This document shows positions 47,906 to 60,532 of a stretch of DNA of 64,000 nt, in pieces. The notes below the pieces were generated by a model. It worked only from the letters and a program-made list of their open reading frames with translations. It was not told where the DNA came from and did not search any database. The DNA comes from Gigaspora margarita (lineage: Eukaryota; Glomeromycota; Glomeromycetes; Diversisporales; Gigasporaceae): NCBI GenBank assembly GCA_009809945.1, contig WTPW01000875.1, forward strand, positions 70,622 to 134,621, read 5' to 3'. Position numbers and translations under genes: made by a program. Numbering within the stretch: the stretch's first letter is position 1; every line of letters starts with the position of its first letter.

Positions 47906-50133
47906 TCTCTTGATAATCATTCATTAATAAGAGAATTCTATCCATGTTAACAATCACTTGCCAACAAGCTTATTTTACAGATAATTAATTTATAAACAAG
48001 TTCATCTTATAAACAACTAATAGTTGATTCTAATTCTAACTTAATCCTAATAGCAATGACTAGAATTGGCTTGCAAAATTAAAATATATTGCTTACAAAA
48101 TGATCTTGTCCATTAATTGATTATTTGTAAAGCAGTCTCACTAACAAAATGTATGTCTTTGAAGTAATTATAAGTTGATAAAAGCAGGATGAAACTAGTT
48201 ACTAAACAAAAGATAAAACTCACACTCAAAAAAAAAACAATAACATAAATTTGAGAAACAAAGGAGCTACAATGAAAATACAAAATTAAAAAATATAAAT
48301 TTAAAAAATTCAATGATCAATAGTGTTATATTGCATAATTTTTGAAATTATAATCATAATAATAATTGAATTTAATAATGCCCTAGTTAAAAATAATGTC
48401 ACATTATGACATTAGTCAAGAAATTATAGATTTATTAAAAATTTTAGATAATAAAAAATGTTGTAATAGGAATGCACAATGATTAACATTTGAAACACCT
48501 TACTTTAAATGACATATAATGTGAAATCATAATATGTATAAAATTGAAAATTATAAATTTTCTAAAAATGAACAAATAAAAATTATTACTCCTATGAAAT
48601 AGGATTTTTTTAAAGAATCAGTATAAGCAATATCAAAAATGTATATTATTATTATCTTGAAATATACTATAAACAGAAAAAAAAGAGATAACTTCCAAAA
48701 TAGAAAAAATATAGCACACCAAAAAGTTGAACAGAACCATTCCTTTATATTTTATATGATCATACTGGTATATATTATATTATATATATAATTATATATA
48801 TTATATATATGTAATGTAAAACTTTGGCTCATTTATAAAAATCAAAAATCTTTTTAACAATCACTCATACCAAAATTTTCAAGAAGGCTGACCTATGAAA
48901 ACTTTATATTTAATACATAAAATAGCAAACTGACTTTATATAGCTATTGTTATTAAGGTCCATAAGCTGGCACTTGTTATTTAGGGGTAAAGTTCATAGA
49001 CTACCTGCTATCAAGCTTAGAGTTTATTACTCACTGCAGGAACAGCACTTGTCATTTAGAGATAAAGCTCATAGACTATCTGCTAACAAGCTTAGAGTTT
49101 ATTACTTACTATAAAACTGAGCCAACCTCTGGCACTATTGAAAAGTAGCAGGTGGAACTATTTCTGAAGTCTAGTTTTGAGATGTGTTATTATGTCTAGC
49201 GTAACTTCTACCAACTCTCTTTCATTTGGTATTTTTTCTGCCCCTTGGATTTTTCAAAATTTTTACCAAAAAGTGGGCATTCTAGCTTACCTCTCCAAAA
49301 GATTATAGTGTTTACTCTTTCCAAATTGGAAATACATTCCCAAATAGGAACTGGCACAGTCACGAGTATTTTTGGGTTTATTTGATAAACAAGAAATGAC
49401 ATATTGGAGATCTGGAGGACACATGAAAAATTTCTTACAGGGACTTTTAGTCATTGATATATTTTTTTATACATATAGCATTTTGATAGTTAGTCTATGC
49501 AATGTTATATAATTTTTATCATCATATGCAAACTTATTAGCACCTTCATCTCTTTCCTTTTTTTATTTTTTCTTTAGTTTCATTTAGATTTATTTTGTTC
49601 TTTTGGTTGTAATTTTAGTTTTAACTTGGTTTTATCATTTAGGTTTTGTAGTTTTGCTCCTATTTAATCTTTTCTCTTTTTTTATTCTTCTATATAAGAA
49701 GCTCAAAGAGGAAGTTTTTAGGAGGAATTGATTTTGAAGTAAGGTAGCTGAGACCCAGAATTGTTTTCTGAGAAATATTCAGTTGAATCAGTATTGCTTA
49801 GGGACTAACAAACATCAGTGCAATAGCCATATCTGGATACTAGTGGAGTCATCGAGTACTAGTATACATGAATATTAGAATATAAATTTGTATAGTACTC
49901 TATATAAATTTTTTTAATAAAGTAGCGCAAGGCTGTAAAGTGATAAAAAAATATATATATATATATAAGACTTTGGCTTATCTTCATCTTCTATGATATT
50001 ATGTAATATCTATCACAGCCCTAATTATTATATAATTTAATGTTATCTTTACAATAAATTGAATTTTTACTAAAGGTGCTAACATTTATTACCTATCATA
50101 AATTTCAGTGCGAGGTACCTTCTGTGATCAGTA
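47906..50133. other. AT-rich intergenic DNA with minor repeats
   Basis: No supported gene. It contains (TA)n tracts near 48768-48812 and 49952-49968 and a 75-bp duplication (48971-49111). A stretch at 49690-49940 has a tatataagaagctc start and an aataaag near the end, so it could be a solo LTR or retroposon end, but I could not match it to any other copy here. Confidence 0.4.
48971..49111 (+). repeat. 75-bp tandem duplication
   Basis: Two copies start cacttgttatttaggggtaa and cacttgtcatttagagataa, and both contain caagcttagagtttattac. They are diverged by several substitutions. Confidence 0.75.
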
Positions 50134-52047
50134 CTTAATGTTGTTAGTCAAAATATTTAATTTAGTCAACCATTTAGACAATTAGTATCTAAATATATTT
50201 TAACATAGGATTATTTTTTTTTAAAATGTCAAAAGTCTAAATTTGACTAAATGCCTAAATAGTTGACTAAATAAAACTATGTGACTAAATGTCTAAATAG
50301 TTGACTAAATAAAATACTATGTAACTAAATGTCTAAGTTAAATATAAACAATAAAATTATTTATAAATAAATTAAATATTATAATACTACTACTGCACTT
50401 TTAACTTTAAATACAAAGCACAACTAAGTATAAATTTAATCTTAATTAATAGTAAGCTATTCAGTGCTTTTTATATATAATATGCATAATGCGCAGTTTT
50501 ATATCAAGTTTATAAAAATGCTCTATTGTTAGAATATTAAGGAATTTTGTATTACTCTTAACCTTATTTATATTTTACATTAATTTTTCCAGTTGGGAAT
50601 TTCCAAATACTTGATATAAATTGGTCTGCATTATGCTAGCATACTTGTATAAAAATATATCTGCCAAAATCATATACATGGTTTCAAAATTTGTACGCAT
50701 TATTATTACTAGTTCTAATAATTATAGACAGATTTAGACATTTGTTTAGAGGTAGCTTTATTTAATGAACAAGTAATAAATTAATTATTTGAATGAAGTC
50801 TATAAGAATACTGAGTAACAAATTAATATGTTAATGCAATTAATATAATATTTAATTAGTCTAATAATCAGTCTGTCTGGTTTCATACTAATCATTTCTA
50901 ATCAGTTCTGGACCACAGTTCAGTCTAACTTTTTAAAAGACTGCTAGTCTTTGGACCAAGACAGACCAATTAATAGCACATAGAAATAGGTTCGATATTC
51001 AAGCAAGAACAAGCATTCATACTCTAACATCAATATCTATGACAAAACCTCTAGTCTAGAACTGATTATTTGAACCTGTACCAATCATTCTTACAACCTG
51101 TTGAGCACATAAACAACTGACTTCTTGGTTTCTAAATTTTCTAAAACCTAGGTCCTAAACTACACCCTGACTAATACATGAAAATACAAGCATAATAAAT
51201 ATATCTAATATATGCCCAGTGTTATCCTCAGCATCTGTCTTAGGTCCCTGCAGTCACAGAGCCTAGCTAACTACTAATAAGGTCCTTGTACTACCACTGC
51301 AGCCATGGAGCCTAACTATCCACTAATAAGATCTTGTACAGTCTAACTATCAATTAATATGGTTCTTGCACTATAGTATCTAACTATCTACTATTAAGAT
51401 CCATGTGCTGCTACTGCAACCACAGAGCCTAACTATCTACTAATAGATCCTTGCACTAGCACTGCAGCCACAGAGCCCAACAAATGACTAATAATGGTGA
51501 GCAGGAAATAGAGCCAGCCTTTACCAAAGCAAGTAAAGCAAAACAAAATAACTAACCTTAATTGTTAATACTAATTTGTCATTTATCCAAAAATATTTAA
51601 TGTTTAGTTTGCAGACAAAGACAAATTAATAAGTCACAAAATATAAAATAAACATTAAATAAGAAAAACTCTGATTTAAAATATTTATTGTTGTCTAAGC
51701 CTCTAAAAATTAACCTCGCATATCACAAAAAATTAGGCTACATATGTTCATTACAATAATTTAAAGCTATCTATATTCAGGCTGATAGTCTTTTTGGTCT
51801 GTTCTATAAAAAGACAGTTTTAAGGACCACAGGACTAGCAGTTTTAGTTGGACTGATTAACAGCCCTAATTCCTATATGTTTTTCATATATATTTCTTAA
51901 TTTAAACATTTTTTATTTAGACATTTTGACATTATTTAGACATTTCAGTAAAATTTAGGATTTTGGCAATATTTAGACATTTTGGCAGCCTAAATATCAA
52001 ATGTTGAAATATTTCTACAAGCATAAGACAATTTCGGCTAACAACAT
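50134..52047. mobile_element. Possible TIR element TTGTTAG
   Basis: atgttgttagtcaaaatatt near 50139 faces the inverted atttcggctaacaacat near 52030-52046. The subterminal zones are full of gactaaatgtctaaatag and tttagacattttg words. No clean target duplication. Inside lie ggaccaca/gactgctagtct fragments (about 50870-50970 and 51785-51875) resembling the MITE at 3424-3773, and a minisatellite. Confidence 0.35.
51225..51500 (+). repeat. ~60-bp minisatellite, about five copies
   Basis: Imperfect copies of a unit of the form ccttgcactaccactgcagc, then cacagagcctaactatctac, then taataagat. Less AT-rich than its surroundings. No coding potential is convincing. Confidence 0.7.
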
Positions 52048-52699
52048 TTTTTGGTACCCTTCTTGATTTGTACTAGATACATTTCAAGGTTACTCAACAT
52101 GGATTTTGTAAAAGACCCGAGTACAAATCAAAGCCCGATTTACTAATAATGACTTTGTTTACTTATGGACTAATATATGCTCCTTACAAGAAACCCCCAA
52201 GTAATATACCCTGTTCTGCCCAATATACCTGGGGTATAAATCAAGATTTGTTGTTATGTGGAATGTAAAATACCCAGGTACTTTGCACTGAATTTACAGT
52301 AATATCTATTTACTAGAAAAGCTTACTTCTCATCCCCAAGTAATATATTTAGCTAAATTTGATTGGCTATATTTTTTTATATGAGGTGAGGTTTTGCTTG
52401 ACCACCCACCCTCTAAAATATTATCTAATAAATGTCAGCACTCTAATCATTATATCTTTGCTAATTATTAATAAATAAAATTTTTTCTATATTAAATAAT
52501 TTAATGCTATTTTTGCCTAACAATAAACATAACAATGTGAATTTCTGAAAATCATATACTAATCCAAAATTACCTGTAAATACAAGTTTTGATAATAGTC
52601 AAAGAATAACTATAAAAGGATACATGAAAAACCTGTAATATGCCTGATCATAAAGTTATCTAATTTTGCAATAATGATCGCTCTGTCACTTCGTTGACA

Positions 52700-54000
52700 G
52701 GCTTTTCAAATTGGTAGATCTATTTTTATTTTCCTTGAAATTTGGAGAATGCATAATTTTGGATTTTTGATCAAAAAAAAGCAAATTTAAGCATCTTTTC
52801 TCTAAATTTCAAGTAAAATAAAAACAATACTGCTGATTTAATGTATTTTTAGGCTTTGAACAAGTTTACCTAGTGAATTAAGTTAGAATTAATTAGTAAA
52901 ATTTTATGAATAATAAGATTATATAGAATTTTATTAATAAAATTTTATAAAATCTTATGGTTCACAATATTTTACTAATTAATTTTAACTTATTGCATTA
53001 GAAAACTTGTCCAGAGCTAAAAATATATTAAATCAGCAGTATTGTTTTTATTTTACTTGAAATATAGAGAAAAGATGCTTAAATTTGACTTTTTGATCAA
53101 AAATCCAAAATTATGCATCTATTCTCCAAATTTCAAATAAAATAAAAATAACTCTGCTGATTTGATGTATTTTTAGGTGCTGTACAAGTTTACTTAGTGC
53201 ATTAAGTTAGAATTAATCAGTAAAGTTTGTGAATCATAAGATTTTATAGAATTTTATTAATAAAATTCTATAAAATTTTATGATTCACAAAATTTTACTA
53301 ATTAATTCTAACTCTATGCCCTAAATAAACTTATTTAGAACCTAAACATACATTAAATTGTCAGAATGTTTTTATTTTACTTGAAATTTGGAGAAAAGAT
53401 GCTTAAATTTGACTTTTTTTGATCAAAAATCCAAAATTATGCATCTATTCTCCAAATTTCAAGTAAAATAAAAATAACTCTGCTGATTTGATGTATTTTT
53501 AGGTGCTGTACAAGTTTACTTAGTGCATTAAGTTAGAATTAATCAGTAAAAGTTTGTGAATCATAAGATTTTATAGAGTTTTATTAATAAAATTCTATAA
53601 AGTTTATGATTCACAAAATTTTTACTAATTAATTCTAATTCCATACACTAAATAAACTTATTTAGATCTAAAATATATTAAATCAGCAAAATTGTTTTTA
53701 TTTTACTTGAAATTTGGAGAAAAGATGCTTAAATTTGACTTTTTTTGATCAAAAATCCAAAATTCCAAAATTATGCATCTATTCTCCAAATTTTAAGTAA
53801 ATAAAAATAACTCTGCTGATTTGGTGCATTGTTAAGTGCTTAATATGTTTACTTATGCATAAAGTTAGAATTAATTAATAAAAATTTGTGATTATAAGAT
53901 TTTATAAAATTTTATTATAAAATCTTATGATTCAAATTCAAAAATTTTACTAATTAATTCTAACTTCATGCACTAAATAAACTTGTCAGCACCAAAAAAA
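52700..54000. repeat. Dyad array, family B, four ~310-bp units
   Basis: Each unit joins two dyads. One spans gctgtacaagtttacttagt, ttagaattaatcagtaaa, a centre of taaaattttattaataaaat, and the inverse arm. The other pairs gagaaaagatgcttaaattt with its near-inverse atgcatctattctccaaatt. Hairpins are centred near 52930, 53250, 53580 and 53920. The copies are quite similar. The right end is more degraded. No terminal repeats recognised. Confidence 0.75.
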
Positions 54001-54009
54001 TACATATAA

Positions 54010-54125
54010 GTATATTCAGACTCAGACCAGTCTGCATAAAATTTAGAGTCCGAGTCTGGTCCGATCCTGGACTGGACCCAAACTGGACCTAATCCGATCC
54101 TGGCCGGACCTGAACCAGACCAAAT
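54010..54125. repeat. ggtccggacc-rich fragment
   Basis: Repeated tggaccc, tccgatcctgg and gaccagac words in both orientations, similar in style to the MITE at 3424-3773. Probably a decayed relative. Confidence 0.4.
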
Positions 54126-55352
54126 CATATGCTGTTTAAATCCCCCCCTCCTCTAAAAAATTTTGAATTTGTTATGTTAAACAAAGAATTAAATTGGAGT
54201 GGCCTAAATTTATGTACTAAAAACTTATTTTGTTTCAAAATTTTGAAATCAGAAAATAAGATGGGAGTGTTTGAAGACCTCTATTAATTAATTCAAATTA
54301 GGTTTTGTTGATACATAGTTTATTTGAAAATAAATACGTCATCTATTTCTGATAAATCAAATCCTTGTATTTTAATTCTGAATCTCATTTTTATCATTGA
54401 TATACACTTATTTTAAAATAAGTTCATAATCCATTACTATTAAAATCAAAATTTGCATTTTACTTTTTCAATAACTTTTACAGAGTTTGTTTAAAATAGT
54501 ACTATTCCTTAGAGTTTAATATTTCTTCTAAATCCTTATGCATTTGTGCGAAAAACTGGAGCTATATAGATTTAATCATTATTTGAAATTTTATTAATAG
54601 TACACCTCTTTGTTTTAATTAGATTATACGTATGCAAATAATAAGTATATTTAACTTGAAAGGTAGTTAAAATAATAACAGTATTTAGAGCAGTAACATT
54701 TGTTAATCCTTTTTCAGATATTATTCTATATCACATATTTATTCTATTTAATTTTAGACATATCAACTCTTAAGTGAGATGACATATATTACATAATATT
54801 TAGAGATGGGTTGCACATGTATTATGGCAATATCTTAAGGATAGTAAAAACCTATTTTAAACAGTTTTTTTATAGTTTAATACATTGGACCTGGCACTGA
54901 AATTTGGTTGAAACTTTAAATACCATCTCTAATTGATTTATATCCTTCCAATTAATATCGTTTTCAGTTTATATTAACGAAAAATTATCTTAAAAAAAGA
55001 CGTGTATAACTTCGAATTTATTAAAATAATGTATATAAAAAAGGCATATATAATTTCAAATTTATTAAAATAATGTATATAAAAAAACGTAAATTTATTA
55101 CAAACAATGTATATATAAAAAAATACATAAGAATTATAAGAAATTTATTAGATTGCTTTTTTTTTTTTTTTTTTTTTTTTTTGCACTGACACCAAATTAG
55201 CTTAAATGTAATTTTAGATGCATATTTTTTTATCAATTTTATCAATTAATCCAATTTCTTCTTGCATTAGTGCTATATTAGTTGATATTGAAGTCCAAAG
55301 TATATATCTCATACAAATTATATTAAAAAACACCATTACGTAACCTTATAAA
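54126..55352. other. AT-rich intergenic DNA
   Basis: No supported gene. A short repeat of aataatgtatataaaaaa lies at 55025-55125 and a poly(T) run at about 55157-55181, which gives the Lys-rich frame seen there. Confidence 0.45.
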
Positions 55353-56700
55353 TTACTTGAAGATTGGAATCAATTCAATGTAATAAAAAGAATTTTTTCC
55401 TCCTAAGTTAATTATCATTAGAATTGTCATCGTCAACCAATCATCATCCGTAATTTCTTTCAAGATTCTCAAGTTTTGATATGCAGCTACAAGTCTTTTT
55501 ACACGATCATTGTCCAGACAGGCATGATATTTATTGTGAACAAATCCGAAATTTGACCAACAATGTTCCAAGGCAGCTGAAGAAGCCGGTATCTGGAGAA
55601 TTTGCAGGCAAGATCAATAACAGAAGGTAATTTATTTGAAAAATTGGATTTACTCCAATTAGTTGGGCTCGAATATCCCAAAGCAGTACCTGAAGAATTC
55701 ATCAGTCTTAGCGATATATTCCATAAATATTTAGTGTAATTGAGTAAATTAGGACATTAAATTATTTTTTTTTTTACTAAACATGTTTGTAATCTTACAG
55801 AAATTTCAAATTCATAAACATTTTCAAGATACAGATCAAATTTATAAAAATTAAAAAATCAAACTTAGGATCTAAGAAATTTGCAATTGCCATTGCAGGA
55901 TGAAACACAAAGCCAAACTGTTTGTCATTAAATTTAAAATCCAATTCTAAGTGCATGAATCAGCTGATAGCTGAATTAGTTGCTATTCAGTATAGACATG
56001 TGAAAGTTAAGGTTCATTAGATTCGAACAAACATATAAGCCTAACAAAGGCATTAAGAAAGAAGCCAATTGTTCTGGTTCTTTCCATAATAAATCACTTA
56101 GTAATTGATCTTGAAGATCGAATAAATTTTTTTTTACCAATTTCAAGTTGTATGATTGCCATTTGAATTTCAAACATGCATTGAACCAAAGATTTGACTG
56201 CATTTAAACAACTCCCCAGCGAGTTTTGACATGTTGAATTAGAGTGATTGATTCAATAAAAATGGTGCTGTTTGATGATGTGACTGAAAAAAATTAACAA
56301 CTTGCTTCATAGCATTCTTTAGTTTGTTCACACATTCAAGTTTAGGTATATCTTTGATTAATACATTGCCAACATGCACATTGCAGCTGAAACAAACTAG
56401 CATCGGGTAATCTTTATTTAGTAATTTCTATGCAGCCCGCATAGAACTTGCATTATCTATTACAATACGGAAAACTTAAAAGAACCGATGAATTTAATTG
56501 TTGTTTTAAACTTATGATAGATATATTCCACATCATAATCATTTGGGTTTGGAAAACAGAAGAGAAAACTTATAACTGATTCTCGCCAGACATTTGACCA
56601 CCCATATGAAACTAACATAATATTTGTTGCCTTTTCCTGTAGATATTTGCCAAATTACGTTGATTAAGACTAACATAAAATTGGTATACAGTTTTAGCAT
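55353..56700 (-). pseudogene. hAT/DUF659-type transposase, C-terminal relic
   Basis: Read on the minus strand. Near 56590-56520 SVISFLFCFPNPNDYDVEYI; near 56470-56340 a VFRIVIDNASSMRAA segment with an Asp-Asn pair, then DYPMLVCFSCNVHVGNVLIKD typical of the hAT catalytic core. Then a long helical region (56203-55976). The C-terminal dimerisation part reads WSNFGFVHNKYHACLDNDRV and KRLVAAYQNLRIL at 55571-55440. Frameshifts (near 55590) and stops break it. It is a different hAT group from the one at 3157-8848. No terminal repeats located. Confidence 0.7.
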
Positions 56701-57689
56701 AATGTTGTACAATTCTTCCCAAAAGGGTTTTTGTTAACCGTAAAGGGAAAACTAGCTGAATAAAAAAAAACTGTTAATATACTATCAACATCAGATTTAA
56801 CTAATGGCATATCATTTCATGAACCAGAATTTTTACCTTAAATATGCAGCGGAGCTTTTATATCTATTTGAACCTTTTTATATTCTAATAAATAGCCTTT
56901 TAACTGTTCAATTAATCAACATAATCTTCCTCACAACAATTACACATTTGACGAAGCGTTTTTCGGCCCTGTTTACCACTTTCAGTGATTTTGTAAAGTT
57001 CAACCAGATTTCTTTTAAAGGAGTTCTTCTGAAAGACATTGATAAAAGTTATTTGTTTAAAAAAAATGGTAGTAATCATTAAATACTATACAAATCACAA
57101 ACATAATTATATTATGATCATGATTATGTTTATAATTACGTCAATATGTTTTTGAACAATTTTCAAAAATTTATTATAAATCAATCATGATTTTTAAGAT
57201 TCTGTATATTACATTGCACATAAATATATAGTATTATTAGATTGGCCAATCATATTTATCTTATGCAGAGGAAGAGTATAGTACTATAAATGGATATTTA
57301 CGTATATTAGTATGTAATAAATGTCACAGCCCTAATGATCTTAATATTCAAAAACTATACATTAAAAAGTATCATAAGGTAGCACGCAACATAGTTGTGA
57401 TAAAACCAGAAACAGAGTCTGAATAGGTTATATTCAAGATTTAATTGATAAATTATACCTACTGAATTATAGCTGTTTTCAAAAAGGTGCGAACAGGTGA
57501 TTTTTATGATATTGACACCCTTGTATGGCGAGTCAGTCACATTACAAAGTAGATCTTTGTGTAATCTATGATTGGCTTTGAAAGTGGTGGTTAGTTTCAG
57601 GGAGTAGAGATGTATGACTGTAGATAAGACTTCTTTCTTCTTTAGGATGTATTTGTCATTCACCAGAAATGCTATAACACTAATACACT
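56701..57689. other. AT-rich intergenic DNA
   Basis: No gene supported. The palindrome aacataattatattatgatc / atgattatgttt lies near 57098-57133. A phrase atgtcacagccctaat near 57319 recurs near 50008 as tatcacagccctaat, possibly ends of a MITE family. The 90-100-codon frames here show no family features. Confidence 0.35.
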
Positions 57690-58284
57690 AAACTTTGGCT
57701 TGGATTCCTTCTCTTGGAACCACAACCAGGCAATAAACAACCTCAACTATCCATGGTACGTCAGGAGAGTTAGACAAAATAACACCAGTATTCCTCAGTC
57801 TGTCGAGAAATCAACTGGTAGCGTAGCGGTATAATCACGTGAACAAGCAAAGTAACAAAACAAATGTACCACTTATACGACTTAAGCAGTAGATCTGGGT
57901 CAGTTTATTTATTAATAAAGAGAATGTATGGGGTAACAAGCAGATGGATTTTTAGTATCATGAAGGATGTTCTCCCTCAAGTGCGAGAAGCCTCTATTAT
58001 ATATCTTTTATTACATAGAAACTATTATAACCGTTAATGCCATTATAATCATTATAATCAATAAATCCAATAAATCCCTTTTAACCACTAAAACTATAAA
58101 AATCAATATAGTCACTATAATCGTTAAAATCACTATAATTACTAAAGCTATTATAATCATTATAACCATTAAAACCGATTTAACCACAGGAAACCCAAAG
58201 GTGGTAATTGATCTTTATGTCCACTGATTTGTACTGCACCGCTCCAATCACCACGGTCTACTGGAAAGAATTTCTGAGTTTACA
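57690..58284 (-). repeat. Probable 3' LTR of the minus-strand element
   Basis: On the minus strand a purine tract (ttgagttggggaggaa) is followed at 58284 by TGTAAACTCAG, a plausible LTR start. Inside, about 200 bp (57990-58190) are imperfect repeats of actataatc/attataacc words. The far end cannot be fixed, because the partner LTR lies outside the window. Confidence 0.4.
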
Positions 58285-58857
58285 TTCCTCCCCAACTCAA
58301 TGTAAGTCCCACGAACATTACTCCATTAATTGTTGAACTTCAACAGTTGTTAACCGCTGTACATCTGGAAGGTTAGCCTCAGAGTTCCATAAATCTGTCA
58401 TATACCTCTATGAAAAAAATATCATACACTTTTAATGATGTGTAGTAATAATGACGAGTTACGCCCTTCTCAGCAATCCTCGTTGGGCTGGAGCAGATAT
58501 GGTAAAGAGCATCCCAATATAATATGCATATAGTAAAGCGGCAATCCTGTCCCTAAGTCTGATAGTCTGCATTAAAAATGGAGAAGTCAGAGTTATTGTG
58601 GTTATGAGGTCTTTTGATTCATCGAAAGGTGGGGCATGACATTGATATACTCCGGCACGGGCATTGTTACGTCAGCTATGATCTCATCCAGGGTCATCAT
58701 AATTTGAGTTTTACTTAAATTTTTCTCTCATGGTTTCAACTCTGCCTTTTTATTTCTATTGTCTTTTATGGGTTCCTACAGTTCTTTTTTTTTTTAACTA
58801 ATTACTCTAAATTAACTAGTAGGCCAAAATGAGCACCTTGTAGCCTCTTTTTAGTAT

Positions 58858-59960
58858 TCATGAAATATTAGCATGACAGATATATTTTTTTAATAATTTC
58901 ATATTGATAGGGGACAATATGACCTTTCCCTCTATAGTCCTTAATTTAAAGACATTTTTAGGAAGAACCTCGTGAATATAGAAAGGCCCCTTCCATTTTG
59001 GTTCGAGCTTCACACTTTTGTTATACTCCATCAAGGCACGGTATACCAAGACTTTATTGCCAATTTTCAGTTTAGGACTGGGTTGAATATTTTTATCATG
59101 CTGATCCTTTATCTTAGTTTGTGCTTGTTGTACTCATACTACCACGGAGTTCTGGATTCTAGGTAAGTCTTCAATAAGTTCTCTTGTTCTTTGAATGATA
59201 GTTTCTGCATCTAATACTCTTGTACCACTTGTCTCTATGGGCAAATGGGCCTCCGTCCATATACCAAAAAAAATGTATGATTTTTGTTGATGAGTATCAG
59301 GCTGTGTGATACACAAATAAAATCGCAAGTATCACCAAGTCCCATTCTTGAATTGTATTTATTGATTTTGTGATAGCCTTACATAATGTTTTGTTAAACC
59401 GTTCTACTAACCCGTTGGTTTGTAGGTGATATGGTGTAGATAATAGATGCTTAATGTAAAATTTTTCCAATAACTGATCCACCACATAGTTAAAGAAATG
59501 TGTGCTATGGTCCGATAGCAATTTTTCTGAACACCTATGACAGCAGATAATTTCTTCAAAAATGAAGCTAGATACTTCTTGGGCATTAGTAAAAGGTATT
59601 GCTCTGGCTTCAGGCCACTTGGTTATAGTCTGTGGCCACGACTATGTACCTGTTGGACCTTGGGGTAATTGGTAGTGGTCCTACTATGTTGATTACTACT
59701 TGGTGAAAGGGGGTGAGTATGGGTATGGGATGTGGAGGTTCTTTTAATTTATTTTTGCCTCTTCGCTGACAATTATCACACTCTTTAACGTATTGTTTTA
59801 TATCTTCAAACATTCTTGGCCAATAATATATTCCACTTATTTTTTAAACATGGCCTCTGCCCCAAAATGGTCCCCATGGGGAGGTCATGAGTCATTAACA
59901 GTATAGTGTCGATTTCATCTCTCTGTATCACTTTTATTAACCTTTTCGTGTAATTTGGGT
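58858..59960 (-). pseudogene. Ty3/Gypsy integrase, broken
   Basis: From about 59930: MTHDLPMG zinc-region start, then MFEDIKQYVKECDNCQRRGK (59813) with the paired Cys of the HHCC motif. Next GPLPITPRSNRYIVVATDY, whose Asp is the first catalytic residue. Then LSDHSTHFFN (59518) and PYHLQTNGLVERFNKTL (about 59430), supplying the second Asp and the Glu. Past 59297 the frame shifts, continues with IETSGTRVLDAETIIQRTRE, stops once near 59134, and ends with a good C-terminal domain, KWKGPFYIHEVLPKNVFKLR to LKKY, closing at 58858. It lacks a chromodomain, unlike the plus-strand element. Confidence 0.8.
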
Positions 59961-60532
59961 TGGACTTATACAAAATCCTGTTTCTTGAATGTAACTTTTT
60001 ACTGAGTCTAACTATCTTTTTCTTTCAGGCTTGGTCTAAGTTGGTTGACAAATATTGATTTTGCAGGTACTACTTAACCTGCTCATACAATCTTGAATCC
60101 ATTATCCTTTTAGTTTTGTCAGGACACTGACAACCTGAACCAAATTTTCTTTTTACGTCAGATTTGAAATTTACATGATGCACGTAATTTTGTTAGCCTT
60201 GGGAGAGTTTCTTTTGTTTAGCCTATTGTTACTAAGTCTTTTCTTTTGAAGGAGCCCCACTTCTCGCTGCCTCTCATTCTAACCAACCATATTCTTGTTA
60301 GGTCTATTTATTATTGTTCAAGGTATATATATATCATGTTTTTTTTTTTTAATAACCTCTTTCCCCACATAACTTCAGAGGTTCAGTAGGCCTAAGGTTA
60401 GTACTCTATGTTTCTTTCTTAGTTGGCCTCGACAGTTCCATATTAATTAATTCACTGTAACCCAAATTGATCCCAGTAGCTAGGAAGTACTTCCTTCAGG
60501 TTAATTCTTGATGAGCTCCTGCGCATATCCAT

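Noticed and set aside
44335-54000. CRISPR array
   Set aside because: Eukaryotic context, units of hundreds of bases with internal dyads and no short direct repeats with unique spacers.
57355-57663. 102-codon minus-strand frame as a gene
   Set aside because: No domain, signal or family pattern is recognisable, and it adjoins a retrotransposon LTR.
57967-58227. Ile/Thr-rich 86-codon frame
   Set aside because: It is the translation of attataatc-type repeats inside the probable LTR.
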